From the NCBI RefSeq assembly GCF_020906275.1, contig NZ_CP086727.1, positions 2,170,001 to 2,234,000 of the forward strand: a stretch of DNA of 64,000 nt, read 5' to 3'. A program made the translations under genes and the position numbers. A model generated the notes under the pieces. The model was not told the DNA's origin. It saw only the letters and a program-made list of their open reading frames with translations, and ran no database searches. The DNA comes from Parasphingorhabdus litoris DSM 22379. GTDB taxonomy: Bacteria > Pseudomonadota > Alphaproteobacteria > Sphingomonadales > Sphingomonadaceae. This document shows positions 36,647-46,097 of this stretch, piece after piece; position 1 is the first letter of the stretch; each line of letters opens with the position of its first letter.

Positions 36647-38555
36647 GAAAATAGTCGTAGACTTTTTGCGCCACGGTCGCAGAGACGCCTGGCGCTTGTT
36701 GCAGATCTTCAAGTGATGCGTTCTTAACGGCCCGCGCGGTTCCAAAATGCAGTAACATCGCTTTTTTTCGCGCCGGGCCGATGCCAGGCACATCATCCAG
36801 CGAGCTATGTCCGACGGATTTCGCACGCTTCTGACGATGGGCACCGATGGCAAATCTATGCGCTTCGTCCCTTAGTCGCTGCAAATAAAACAGGACCGGG
36901 CTGTTAACTGGCAGATTTAATTCCCGGCCATCCATGAAGTGGAACGTCTCTCGCCCTGCATTCCGATCGGGGCCTTTCGAAACCCCTATCATGTTGACAT
37001 CTTCAACTCCGATTTCCGCAAGTGCATCCTTGGCAGCACTCATCTGTCCCTTGCCGCCATCAATCAGAACCAAATCCGGCCACTCGCCTTTCTCGCGATC
37101 TGGATCCTCTTTCTGGGCACGGGCAAAACGGCGTTCCAGCACTTCGCGCATCATCGCAAAATCATCGCCGGGTTTGGTATCGGGATTTTTGATATTGAAC
37201 TTGCGATATGCGCTTTTGCGAAAACCTTCCGGTCCGGCAACCACCATACCGCCAACCATGTTCGTGCCTTGAATATGGCTATTATCGTAAATCTCGATGC
37301 GATCAGGCACAGCATCAAGCTCCAGTAAATCGACCATTTCGCGCATGATCTTGGCTTGCGTCGATGACTCAGCCAAGCGCCGGTCAAGCGCTTCTTCGGC
37401 ATTACGGCTCGCTTGCTTAAGCAGTTTAAGGCGATCTCCCCGCTGAGGTTGCGACACGCTGACCTTATAGTCAGCGCGCGTACCCAAAGCCTCAGACAAG
37501 AGCTCCTTATCAGGCAGCTCTCTATCCAGCAGCACAAGTTTTGGAGGCGGCATACGATCATAAAATTGCATCAAAAAGCTGGACAGGACCTCTTCAATCT
37601 CCACATTGCTGGTATGCGCGGGAAAGAAACTGCGATGGCCCCAATTTTGCCCGCCGCGAATGAAAAACGCCTGAATACAAACAGTCGATCCCTTTGATGC
37701 CAAAGCAAATATATCGGCATCCGGTAAACCTGCAGCATTAACCGCCTGATTGCCCTGAATGAAGGTCAAAGCCTTCAGTCGATCGCGGTACAAAGCCGCC
37801 ATCTCGAAATCGAGTTCCTCCGACGCCTTTTCCATCTGGGCACCAAGCTTTTGCTGCACGTCAGTAGATTTCCCAGAGAGAAAATTGCGGGAGTCCTCAA
37901 CCAGTTCTGCATAATCGTCCTTGGAGATACGATCGACACAAGGCGCTGAACAGCGCTTGATTTGATAAAGCAGACAAGGCCTGGAGCGGTTGTTAAAAAA
38001 ACTGTCCGTGCAGGACCGAAGCAGGAAGAGTTTTTGCAGGGCGTTGAGTGTCTGGTTTACCGAGCCGGCACTCGCAAATGGTCCGAAATATTTGCCCTTT
38101 GTCTTCTGGGCACCGCGATGTTTCTGGATGCGCGGAAAATCATGGTCCTCACGCAGCAGGATGAACGGGAAACTCTTGTCGTCACGCAGCAGCACATTAT
38201 AAGCTGGTCGAAATTTCTTGATCAGTTGTGCTTCAAGCAGAAGCGCTTCGGCTTCACTGCCCGTTGTCACAATGGTCATGGAGCGTGTTTGCGCGACCAT
38301 ACGCAGCAAACGATGCGGCAGCCGGTTCATCTGGACATAAGATCCGACACGGTTTTTCAGCGACCGCGCCTTGCCAACATAAAGCACATCACCGCGACTA
38401 TCCTGCATCCGATAAACGCCAGGCCGTGTTGGTAAGGTGTTCAGCGTCTCGCGAATTGCCGCCATGCCCGTTTCCAGGTCAGGCGTTTCATTGCCGCGCA
38501 CGGCATAGGTTGCCTTATCCTCGTTGAAACGGTCAGGAGATTGTGGGCCAGACAT
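36639..38555 (-). CDS. uvrC: Excinuclease ABC subunit C (UvrC)
   Basis: 638 residues. The N-terminal GIY-YIG nuclease (PTRPGVYRMQDSRGDVLYVG) precedes the Cys-containing region and UVR motif (LGAQMEKASEELDFEMAALY). The RNase H-like nuclease (DRIEIYDNSHIQGTNMVGGM, LVLIDGGKGQMSAA) and a C-terminal helix-hairpin-helix (LDDVPGIGPARKKAML) follow. It makes both incisions in nucleotide excision repair. It overlaps recO, so the two repair genes are co-translated. Confidence 0.96.
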   Translation of the reverse strand: MSGPQSPDRFNEDKATYAVRGNETPDLETGMAAIRETLNTLPTRPGVYRMQDSRGDVLYVGKARSLKNRVGSYVQMNRLPHRLLRMVAQTRSMTIVTTGSEAEALLLEAQLIKKFRPAYNVLLRDDKSFPFILLREDHDFPRIQKHRGAQKTKGKYFGPFASAGSVNQTLNALQKLFLLRSCTDSFFNNRSRPCLLYQIKRCSAPCVDRISKDDYAELVEDSRNFLSGKSTDVQQKLGAQMEKASEELDFEMAALYRDRLKALTFIQGNQAVNAAGLPDADIFALASKGSTVCIQAFFIRGGQNWGHRSFFPAHTSNVEIEEVLSSFLMQFYDRMPPPKLVLLDRELPDKELLSEALGTRADYKVSVSQPQRGDRLKLLKQASRNAEEALDRRLAESSTQAKIMREMVDLLELDAVPDRIEIYDNSHIQGTNMVGGMVVAGPEGFRKSAYRKFNIKNPDTKPGDDFAMMREVLERRFARAQKEDPDREKGEWPDLVLIDGGKGQMSAAKDALAEIGVEDVNMIGVSKGPDRNAGRETFHFMDGRELNLPVNSPVLFYLQRLRDEAHRFAIGAHRQKRAKSVGHSSLDDVPGIGPARKKAMLLHFGTARAVKNASLEDLQQAPGVSATVAQKVYDYFHG

Positions 38556-38619
38556 AGCCTATATCTAAGCCTCGACGCCGATCATTACCAGCGCCTAATC
38601 GATCACAAAAACCAATAGT

Positions 38620-39198
38620 TTAGTTTAGCTTTGAGCCCAGATCGCTGATCGTTTTGTCGACCAAGCCCTTGTCTGCGGCCGCGTCATGCTGAGCAGCAAT
38701 CAGCTTTTGTGCCGCGATTGTCGCCGCGCCGGCAGCCTTTGCTCGAACATCGGCTATGGCGGCGCGTTCTGCTGCACTGATCTTGTCCTCAGCCATTTTC
38801 TTACGGCGTGCAATCAAGTCGGTCGTTGCTTTCTTAGCGTTGGCGACGACCAGTTCGGCTTCGCTTTCGGCTTGTGCCAAAATCTCTGCTGCTTCGTCAT
38901 CAGCAGCTCGCAAGCGCGATTCATATTTCGCCCGCAGTTCTTCGGATTCAGCACGAAGTTTTTTTGCTTCATCCAGTTGTTCGCGAATATCAGCAATTTT
39001 CTTGTCCAGCGATGCAGCGATGAGGGCGGGCACTTTTTTCCAGATGACCAAGCCCACAACGACAAGCATCGATAAAGAAACAAATACGGTCGCATTGAAA
39101 ACACCAAATACGGATGGTGTTACATGCTCTTCACCAGCACCAGATGCCAGCATTGCGATGTCCGTCGCTGCTGAAGCGAGAATAGCAAAATCAACCAT
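38620..39198 (-). CDS. atpF: ATP synthase F0 subunit b
   Basis: 192 residues: one membrane helix (about 35-53, FVSLSMLVVVGLVIWKKVPA) followed by a long charged coiled coil. It forms the peripheral stator with b'. A 30-residue N-terminal extension is longer than in E. coli b. It overlaps the b' gene by eight bases and closes the F0 operon atpI-atpB-atpE-b'-b. The F1 genes are elsewhere, as is usual in alphaproteobacteria. Confidence 0.88.
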   Translation of the reverse strand: MVDFAILASAATDIAMLASGAGEEHVTPSVFGVFNATVFVSLSMLVVVGLVIWKKVPALIAASLDKKIADIREQLDEAKKLRAESEELRAKYESRLRAADDEAAEILAQAESEAELVVANAKKATTDLIARRKKMAEDKISAAERAAIADVRAKAAGAATIAAQKLIAAQHDAAADKGLVDKTISDLGSKLN

Positions 39199-39685
39199 GT
39201 TTCAACGCTGCCTTTGTTTCTTTCAATGCTGCCGCTTTGGTCACTTTCGCGCCAGAGATTTTGGCAACCAGATCTTGTGCAGCTTCGGCAGAGACGCCTT
39301 CAATCTCTTTTAGTGCTTCTTCTGCACGCGATTTGATATCGGCTTCCGCCGTTGCCACTTTCGCGGCAATATCGGCATTGGCCTTGTTCTTACGCTTTTC
39401 AGAGGCAGCATTAGCTTTCGCCTTGCTGGCTTCTACAAGAGCCTGCGCTTCGCTACGGTCTTTTTCCATTTTGACACGATAGCTTTCCTCGAGCTCGTCT
39501 GCTTTTACATTGGCAGCACGAGCGGCTTCCAGATCGTCGGCAATTCGTTTGTCCCGGGCATCAACCGTGCCCTGAATTTTCGGAAACATACCTAAACCGA
39601 TGACAAAAAATGTGAACCCGAAAGTCAGCAAAAGCCAGAAAATCTGGGACGCATAGGTTGCGGCGATTTGATCTATTTGAGGCAT
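39191..39685 (-). CDS. atpF2: ATP synthase F0 subunit b'
   Basis: 164 residues: a membrane helix (about 12-32, IFWLLLTFGFTFFVIGLGMF), then GTVDARDKRIADDLEAARAA and a Lys/Ala/Glu-rich coiled coil. The second b-type subunit is typical of alphaproteobacteria and photosynthetic lineages. It lies between atpE and atpF. It is distinguished from b by the early membrane helix and the GTVDARDKRI segment. Confidence 0.88.
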   Translation of the reverse strand: MPQIDQIAATYASQIFWLLLTFGFTFFVIGLGMFPKIQGTVDARDKRIADDLEAARAANVKADELEESYRVKMEKDRSEAQALVEASKAKANAASEKRKNKANADIAAKVATAEADIKSRAEEALKEIEGVSAEAAQDLVAKISGAKVTKAAALKETKAALKHG

Positions 39686-39753
39686 TGAACCAAAGGCTCC
39701 AAAATTTCGAAACAGCGGGGCAGATTCACCGCCCCGCCGGTTTCACAATATTA

Positions 39754-39981
39754 TTAGGCAACGAAGATGAGGATCATTGCGACAACAAATGCCAACAGAC
39801 CCAAAAGTTCAGCTGCGGCAAAGCCGATGAACAAACGGCCCTGTTGGCCGTCTGCAGCGGAAGGATTGCGCAATGCGCTTTCCAGGAAGCTGCCGAATAC
39901 GTTACCCACACCAACGGCGGCTACACCGGCACCAATTGCTGCCAGACCTGCGCCCAATAATTTTGCTGCTTCTGCGTCCAT
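39754..39981 (-). CDS. atpE: ATP synthase F0 subunit c
   Basis: 75 residues, two membrane helices joined by a polar loop (RNPSAADGQQ). The proton-carrying carboxylate is Glu58 in FAAAELLGLLAFV. The Gly-rich first helix (GAGLAAIGAGVAAVGVG) packs the c-ring. It precedes b' in the F0 operon. The Glu and sequence pattern do not show a sodium-binding signature, so proton coupling is expected. Confidence 0.95.
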   Translation of the reverse strand: MDAEAAKLLGAGLAAIGAGVAAVGVGNVFGSFLESALRNPSAADGQQGRLFIGFAAAELLGLLAFVVAMILIFVA

Positions 39982-40032
39982 GATAATAACTCCTGTTCAA
40001 AAATATCGTTTGGAAATAAAGTCTTGTTCAAA

Positions 40033-40815
40033 TCAATGCAGGTTTTCTGCATCATTGATGTAAAGCGATGTTAGCAATGCAAATACATAAGCTTGCACAA
40101 CTGCCACCAGCAATTCGAGAGCGCTAATACCGATCATCAGCGCAAAACTAGGGATACCAACAAGCACGCCATAGCCGGCGCCTGCATTGGAACTGTTGAT
40201 TACGAAGCCCGCCAGAACCTTCAACAAAATATGGCCTGCCGTCATCGCGACAAAAAGACGCAGAGCGAGGCTGAAAGGACGAACCAGGAACGACAGCAGC
40301 TCAACGATGAATATAAACGGAATCATCGGAAGCGGCGTACCATGTGGAACGAAAAGCGAGAAAAAGTGAAGCTTATGCTTGGCGAAACCAACGATCAAAA
40401 CAATCGAAAAGCTCATAATTGCGAGCACACCGGTTACGGTAAGATGACTCGTTACAGTGAACGGGTGTAATCCCAATACGCCAACGGGGAGAAGACCCAA
40501 CACATTGGAAAAGAGGATGAACATGAACAACGAAAAGACATAAGGCGCGTATTTTTTGCCGGCAGGGCCAACATTGGCTTCCATCATATTATCGATGAAG
40601 CCAGTAAAGCCTTCGACCATCATCTGCCAACGACCGGGAACCAGTTCGCGCTTCATGCCGCCACGCATGAACAGGAATAATGCGACAACCGCAAATCCCA
40701 TCCAGATAGCACTATTGGTCAGAGCAATCTGCTGACCACCTAATGAAAAGCCTTCCAAAATCGTCTGTACCTCAAATTGGTACATTGGATCGATTTTACC
40801 TTCTTCAGCCGCCAC
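40033..40815 (-). CDS. atpB: ATP synthase F0 subunit a
   Basis: 260 residues, five to six membrane helices. The essential Arg lies in PFSLALRLFVAMTAGHILLK, and ELLVAVVQAYVFALLTSLYI closes the protein, both standard for subunit a. It forms the proton half-channels next to the c-ring. It lies between atpI and atpE on the minus strand. Confidence 0.95.
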   Translation of the reverse strand: MAAEEGKIDPMYQFEVQTILEGFSLGGQQIALTNSAIWMGFAVVALFLFMRGGMKRELVPGRWQMMVEGFTGFIDNMMEANVGPAGKKYAPYVFSLFMFILFSNVLGLLPVGVLGLHPFTVTSHLTVTGVLAIMSFSIVLIVGFAKHKLHFFSLFVPHGTPLPMIPFIFIVELLSFLVRPFSLALRLFVAMTAGHILLKVLAGFVINSSNAGAGYGVLVGIPSFALMIGISALELLVAVVQAYVFALLTSLYINDAENLH

Positions 40816-40850
40816 GCAATGGACCCCTGTTTTTCAAATGGTACGTCAAA

Positions 40851-41165
40851 TCACTTATGTTTCTTTGCGTTCTCATTTGAGAGTTTAATAATATTTCTGA
40901 ACGCCACGATGATCCCCAGAAACAGGAATATCAAAAGAAGCCAAGGCCCGGTTCCGATGAAATAGTCCAGCGTCCAGCCGACCAATGCACCACCACCAAT
41001 GCCTGCAATCAAATCTGCTAAAACCCGGTTTCCAAGCCGATAATTATCATCGACCCCTTTCTGGGTTTTGCCTGATCTGACTGCCTCTTCCGACTGTGCC
41101 TGATCGATCCGCTTCTTCAGCGCCTCTATCTTGGCATCATCGTCCATCAGATTTACCGGTTCCAT
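40851..41165 (-). CDS. atpI: AtpI-like ATP synthase assembly protein
   Basis: 104 residues with a charged N-terminal half and two membrane helices (GIGGGALVGWTLDYFIGTGP, LLLIFLFLGIIVAFRNI). It is the first gene of the F0 operon, 35 bases before atpB. AtpI/AtpQ proteins assist c-ring assembly and possibly Mg uptake. The 237 bases upstream to ydbL hold no supported gene. Confidence 0.85.
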   Translation of the reverse strand: MEPVNLMDDDAKIEALKKRIDQAQSEEAVRSGKTQKGVDDNYRLGNRVLADLIAGIGGGALVGWTLDYFIGTGPWLLLIFLFLGIIVAFRNIIKLSNENAKKHK

Positions 41166-41402
41166 TCTCTGCCGTGATTCTTTGAAAAACTAACGTAAAT
41201 CAGCAAAAAAACCGATTAACTTGGTTCTACCCACGACAGCGAGCAGTCCCGCTAACCGCGCCCGTTTAGAAAAGCGGGTGCGCCAAGTCAACAGCGATGC
41301 TGCACTGCAGAAAATTGAGCTAAATATCAGTAATTTGAAACAAAAAAGGACGCGCCGAATTTGTCAGCGCGTTCAATGTCAAAATATTGTTCTATTTTGG
41401 CT

Positions 41403-41798
41403 CTATGGGCAGCGCGAATCGCGAACCGGATCAGCCGATGTCCGGGTCTGCCAACTACCATCGGGAGCCTGATATTTCTCGCCAGCAACCGTACGCTTGA
41501 TGAGATTACATCCTGACGTAAATGCAAACTGCTCGACGGTCGAATTGGTTTCCTGCGCCTTGCGGGTATAAGCCGCCTTACGCTTAATATTAAGATCCTC
41601 GACCAGTGCCTTCACCGACGCGGATGGAGAGGTCACATAACCGAGATAACCATCTGGTTTCTCGCCAATTGCGCCGGAAGCACGCGCCGCAGCATAGGCT
41701 GGATCGCGCTGTGCCATCACTGGCGCGGCAACGACTGCGGTCAAAGCCAATCCGCCGACAACGGCAACCGCTTTATTTTTCCGTATAAACTCAAACAT
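41403..41798 (-). CDS. ydbL: YdbL-family periplasmic protein (DUF1318)
   Basis: 131 residues with a signal peptide (VAVVGGLALTAVVAAPVMAQ). The DUF1318 domain follows (YAAARASGAIGEKPDGYLGY, ALVEDLNIKRKAAYTRKAQE). In E. coli YdbL is thought to assist the YdbH-YnbE bridge. Its start shares a base with the ynbE stop. An extra C-terminal tail with two Cys (SGCNLIKR...RDSRCP) could form a disulfide and is not in the E. coli protein as I recall it. Confidence 0.85.
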   Translation of the reverse strand: MFEFIRKNKAVAVVGGLALTAVVAAPVMAQRDPAYAAARASGAIGEKPDGYLGYVTSPSASVKALVEDLNIKRKAAYTRKAQETNSTVEQFAFTSGCNLIKRTVAGEKYQAPDGSWQTRTSADPVRDSRCP

Positions 41799-41995
41799 CA
41801 GAAAATCTCCGCTTCACTATTAATCAAATCCTGTGCGTCGCCATCCAGACGATACACGACTTCCTGCTTTATATTGATATTCAGGTTTATCACGATGGGT
41901 TTATCTGGCGCAGAAACCTGCACACATCCTGCCAGAACGGCACTCAGCCCCAAGGCGACACCCGATATCAGGCCGGTTGTCTTCCTACTCTTCAT
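41798..41995 (-). CDS. ynbE: YnbE-family outer-membrane lipoprotein
   Basis: 65 residues from the Met at 41995, which gives a clean lipoprotein signal (GVALGLSAVLAGCVQ, lipobox LAGC). The frame is open to 42052 upstream but would bury the signal. The mature part carries the short YnbE motif (PIVINLNINIKQEVVYRLDG). In E. coli YnbE augments YdbH by beta-strand stacking to form a lipid conduit to the outer membrane. The gene order ydbH-ynbE-ydbL is conserved here. Confidence 0.88.
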   Translation of the reverse strand: MKSRKTTGLISGVALGLSAVLAGCVQVSAPDKPIVINLNINIKQEVVYRLDGDAQDLINSEAEIF

Positions 41996-42041
41996 ATCTG
42001 ACCGAATCGCATTTCCGGAACGATCCGTCAATTGGCATATC

Positions 42042-45000
42042 TTATGGCTCATTATCGCTTTCCCGTGGCTGAACAGTTGATTCAGAATTATTTTCTAACG
42101 CTTTTGCAGCTTCCGCAGCTCGTTCTTCTTGTGCTCTTAATAATGCCGGTAGATTCTGACCGACCAGTATTTCGGGCTCATAAAAGGCTTTGGCGCTGCT
42201 CATAAGCTGCATGAAGGGTGCCTGGATGCGGACGTTAAATTCGAGCGGAACTTTGGCAATTTGTTTCGTGAAGAAATTTTTACTCGCACTATCGCCTTGC
42301 TGGAGACCAGCGAATTTAACTTCTGTGATAATCTCACCGTCAATAGCTCCATCCATGCCGATCGTAAGCTGCTCATATTTTAATGATTTTAACGCATTGA
42401 AGGCAAAATTGGCAAAAGTCCCCATATCTTCATAAGTTAGTTCACCGATATAAGACAGCGAACCGCCCCCTTTGCGCGCAACAAGATACCCGCCGGCAAT
42501 GCGTCCACCATCCTGATCAAAAACCATCGGTAACTTGCCATCAAAGACACCTGACGCTGTGATATTTTCAAAATCAAACTGTGTCAGGAATTGGGCTGCA
42601 TCTACACCCACCACGGTGAATTCCAGCCGTCTTTCTGCTTCCTCACTCAAATCCAGGATTGTTGGTTCAAGATAAAGCATACCGCCAGCAAAGGGCCACT
42701 GGCCACCTTCCACCTGCATTTTATAATCTGGCAACAGTCGATAAAAGAGCTGGCCATTAAAAGCGGCCACGCCGGGATTAACCTCAGCCATGCGCACCAG
42801 CTGTCCTGCCTCTGTTTCCAAACCGAGCAAATCTGAAAATTTGATCTCGCCTGCTAGCCCGGTCACAGGCCCAAAGGCGGCGGCCAGATTGATGGAATCA
42901 GTACGAAAAATTCCTGTACTCCTGATGCCATCGCTTTTCTCATCCCAATCGATCTGGCCAGAACCAGTCACCACACCATTGACATTGGCGATGACGCCCA
43001 GGGTCAATGGCGTTAACATTTCTGGTTGTAACACATCATCAAATACCAGCGAGCCGACATCAAGAACCGCCTGCCCTGTGCTATTGTCCAAAACATGTGT
43101 AATGTTAATCGTCGCGACCTGCCGCAAGGTTTTGGGTTCACGCAAAATCCCATCGGCCACTATCCTGCCTTTCGCGAATTTCAGCTTCACATCTTCACTA
43201 ATCATAGGCCGGAAGCGCTCAACTTGCTCTTCATCCCGTAAGCGTAGCTTCGCGTCAGCCAAAAACTCGCCGCCAACATAACGCCAATCGCCTTCGACAT
43301 TTTCAAGCAACAGCGGCACACTGGCAATCTGTCCATTGGCGCCTGATATTTTCCCGGTAATGTCGCGGCCAAAGGCAGCGTTGACCAATGCCATATCGAA
43401 TTTGGTCATGCTGTCTGCTGTACCCATCCGCACGGACACATCATTTGCCCGCATGCCATTTACGAGGGAAAAGTCCAGCGGACCGCTGCTCAAAGTAAGC
43501 GGTGTATCTCCCAGCGAACCTTTCAGATCAAATGAGGGCGCGCGCGCGGCAACTTGTATTTTCGTTCCATTGCTTGTCACAATTGCGCGTCGACCATCCG
43601 GGCATATACGGGTTTGAGTGGGACCCGCGATAAATGAGGCTGTACGAAGACTGGCAAATTGCAAGTCGACACATTTGCGAAAGAGCGCAAATCCACCCCG
43701 ACCATCAAAATCACCATTTATCGGCACTTGTAGTCCAGTCACCTGCCCATCAGCCAATGGGCCAGTCAAGATCATTCGCCCATCGAAATTTGTACCGCCA
43801 CCAGCAGCAGGCGAGAAACTGAGGTCGGGAATGTTGAGCTTCGCAGGCCCTGCTTGATAGGCTGCCATCTGCACATTGCCAGAGAATCCGCGCGCCAAGC
43901 TGCCATCATCCAGATCTATTTTCGCATCAGGAAAACCACCGCCATTTAGAATCAGATCTCCCTCGGCAAGCATTCTCACATCATCGCCGATGACAGTCAG
44001 CAATATCGGATCATCCAGAGCCAACTCACCACCCGACCGGGATCGGGCGCTTAGCGTATTCACCGTCAATTTTGTCCCTGCAGCGCTCGTATCGAACCGG
44101 ATATCGCTTGTGAAATCCAAAGCAAGACCAGCCTGGCGAACGGCGGTCGCCAGTTTTTCTGCAATCGGCCCTACTGGCGTACCATCGGTCGATGCCGCCA
44201 GTCCGCGGATCTGTTTCAGTAGGTGGTTGGAGATTTGCGCCGTCCGAATTTCCGGCGCGCCTTCAAAGCGCGCTGTGACAGGATCGTCGCCATAGCCAAT
44301 CTGAAACGGCCCGCTGACCCGTGCTGTCTTGGCGCGGCCATAAAGGGATTTTACTTCATTTGTTGTAAGATCAATATTGCCGCTGCTGCGATCCAGATCA
44401 CCGGTAAAGGAAAGTGCCGATCTGATTTCTTCCGCGCTATAGTCGGCATAGCGTAACTGCCCGCTTGATATACCTGCATCTCCCGACCAGCTGGCAAAAT
44501 CTTGCCCCAGCTCCAATGCGAGTTGGATGCCGACATCCTCAACCGACATGTCCATGTCAGGGCATTTAATCGCTGGCATTCGCAAAGGACCGTTCAAACC
44601 CGGCTTGCGATCATCAATCACGATCTCACCAAAATAGCTGGGATCCGAAATGGTACATCCGCCGAGATCAAGCTGCTTACTCAGTGCGGCAAGTTCGCCT
44701 TTAAATCCGTCATGCAAATTTCCGGATCCATTCAGAGCCAACCCCAAAGGACCATAATCGCTATCAATCCGGAGCTGCGCTTTTTCGAGCGTCAGCGAAA
44801 TATCCGGCAAAGCCAATGGGCTGTCGTCCTCCGGATCAGAAAATTTATCGAGCGCGCCAAAGGACAATTTGCCATCCCGCAGGCGGCCATAAGCCTTAAC
44901 CCCGCGTGCTCGCACCCAGTTTATGCCGGCCCCTTCGGTTCCAAGGCTGTTACCAATCTCAACCAGATCCGCTTTCAAATCAGGATGTTCAGGATTGCCG

Positions 45001-45227
45001 ATCACCAAGTTGCGGATAATCTGCTTACGAAAACCGATATCCTCAATCTCGTAGCTCGCTTGTATGTCCAGATTATCAAGTTCCGAACGCACAAAATTAT
45101 CGGCGATCGTGATCCGATTAAACCAGAGAACAAGAAAACCAACCAGCAATAAGAAAAGGAGCAGATAGACGAATAGTCGTGGCCGCAAGCGGCTGCCTAT
45201 AGGCTCTTGGTCTAACTCTTCCTCCAT
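42042..45227 (-). CDS. ydbH: YdbH-family AsmA-like intermembrane phospholipid transport protein
   Basis: 1061 residues from the ATG at 45227; the TTG 12 codons upstream is less likely. One N-terminal membrane helix (FVYLLLFLLLVGFLVLWFN) anchors a very long beta-rich periplasmic part with many short repeating strands. The C-terminal YdbH/dicarboxylate-carrier-like domain includes FDGKLPMVFDQDGGRIAGGY. Together with TamB- and YhdP-type proteins it moves phospholipid from the inner to the outer membrane. The C-terminal tail is Glu/Asn-rich. It is longer than E. coli YdbH (about 880 residues as I recall). Confidence 0.85.
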   Translation of the reverse strand: MEEELDQEPIGSRLRPRLFVYLLLFLLLVGFLVLWFNRITIADNFVRSELDNLDIQASYEIEDIGFRKQIIRNLVIGNPEHPDLKADLVEIGNSLGTEGAGINWVRARGVKAYGRLRDGKLSFGALDKFSDPEDDSPLALPDISLTLEKAQLRIDSDYGPLGLALNGSGNLHDGFKGELAALSKQLDLGGCTISDPSYFGEIVIDDRKPGLNGPLRMPAIKCPDMDMSVEDVGIQLALELGQDFASWSGDAGISSGQLRYADYSAEEIRSALSFTGDLDRSSGNIDLTTNEVKSLYGRAKTARVSGPFQIGYGDDPVTARFEGAPEIRTAQISNHLLKQIRGLAASTDGTPVGPIAEKLATAVRQAGLALDFTSDIRFDTSAAGTKLTVNTLSARSRSGGELALDDPILLTVIGDDVRMLAEGDLILNGGGFPDAKIDLDDGSLARGFSGNVQMAAYQAGPAKLNIPDLSFSPAAGGGTNFDGRMILTGPLADGQVTGLQVPINGDFDGRGGFALFRKCVDLQFASLRTASFIAGPTQTRICPDGRRAIVTSNGTKIQVAARAPSFDLKGSLGDTPLTLSSGPLDFSLVNGMRANDVSVRMGTADSMTKFDMALVNAAFGRDITGKISGANGQIASVPLLLENVEGDWRYVGGEFLADAKLRLRDEEQVERFRPMISEDVKLKFAKGRIVADGILREPKTLRQVATINITHVLDNSTGQAVLDVGSLVFDDVLQPEMLTPLTLGVIANVNGVVTGSGQIDWDEKSDGIRSTGIFRTDSINLAAAFGPVTGLAGEIKFSDLLGLETEAGQLVRMAEVNPGVAAFNGQLFYRLLPDYKMQVEGGQWPFAGGMLYLEPTILDLSEEAERRLEFTVVGVDAAQFLTQFDFENITASGVFDGKLPMVFDQDGGRIAGGYLVARKGGGSLSYIGELTYEDMGTFANFAFNALKSLKYEQLTIGMDGAIDGEIITEVKFAGLQQGDSASKNFFTKQIAKVPLEFNVRIQAPFMQLMSSAKAFYEPEILVGQNLPALLRAQEERAAEAAKALENNSESTVQPRESDNEP

Positions 45228-45385
45228 TCCAGTTGAAATGCAGAAGTCTAGCTTAAGTTGCAATGTACAAGTGTATGGGCCCTGCAGTTTTTACGCTAAT
45301 AAATAAAAATTGGACATATTCGGACATTCTCACCCATCGGCATGCTTTCTTGTCCCATTCGCCAGCAAACCGGTTATCATTCGAT

Positions 45386-46090
45386 ATGGGCGACTTGGAC
45401 GACGCAAAAAAATCCAATTCTCATCATGGAAAAGGCCATCGCGCAAGGCTTCGGGCGCGATTGCTCGAAGGCGGAAGCAATGCGCTGCTGGATCATGAGT
45501 TGATTGAATATCTGCTGGCAATCGCCATTCCTCGCCGCGACACCAAACCGTTGGCCAAGGAACTAATCGATACATTTGGAAGCTTTTCCGCTCTGTTGAC
45601 CGCAGACGCGGCCTCGATCTCCAAAGCGCCAGGCATGGGAGAAACCAGTACAGCTGCGATAAAAATAGTTCAGGCCGCTGCGTTACGGCTGATTTCCGAA
45701 CCCATGCGCGAACAACCGGTTTTGACAAGCTGGCAAGCTTTGCTCGACTATTTGCGCGCTGATATGGCGCATCTCGTTCACGAACGTGTTCGGGTGTTAC
45801 ATCTTGACAGCAAGAACCGCCTCATCAGGGATGAACTGGTCAGCGAGGGATCGATTGATCAAGCAGCCATCTACACTCGCGAAGTGATAAAACGCGCACT
45901 GGAACTCGGATCAGCAGCTATCATTTTGGTCCACAACCATCCCAGCGGAGATAGTGCGCCCAGCCGCCAGGATATCGCCATCACCAAAGATATTTGCGAT
46001 GCGGGCCGCAAACTTGGAATCGCGGTCCATGATCATATCATTATCGGCCTGGACGGCCACACATCCTTCCGTTCAAAAGGGCTGATCTAG
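45386..46090 (+). CDS. radC: RadC/JAB-domain protein
   Basis: 234 residues from the Met at 45386; the frame runs on upstream without RadC-like text and no start has a strong ribosome-binding site. An N-terminal helix-hairpin-helix region (DHELIEYLLAIAIPRRDTKP, SISKAPGMGETSTAAI) precedes the JAB metalloprotease-like domain. In that domain the zinc-site motif is VHNHPSGDSAPSRQD and the partner His is in VHDHIIIG. RadC's function is unsettled, and the early DNA-repair claim is not supported. It is convergent with the fusion dehydrogenase. Confidence 0.85.
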   Translation: MGDLDDAKKSNSHHGKGHRARLRARLLEGGSNALLDHELIEYLLAIAIPRRDTKPLAKELIDTFGSFSALLTADAASISKAPGMGETSTAAIKIVQAAALRLISEPMREQPVLTSWQALLDYLRADMAHLVHERVRVLHLDSKNRLIRDELVSEGSIDQAAIYTREVIKRALELGSAAIILVHNHPSGDSAPSRQDIAITKDICDAGRKLGIAVHDHIIIGLDGHTSFRSKGLI

Positions 46091-46097
46091 AATTTTC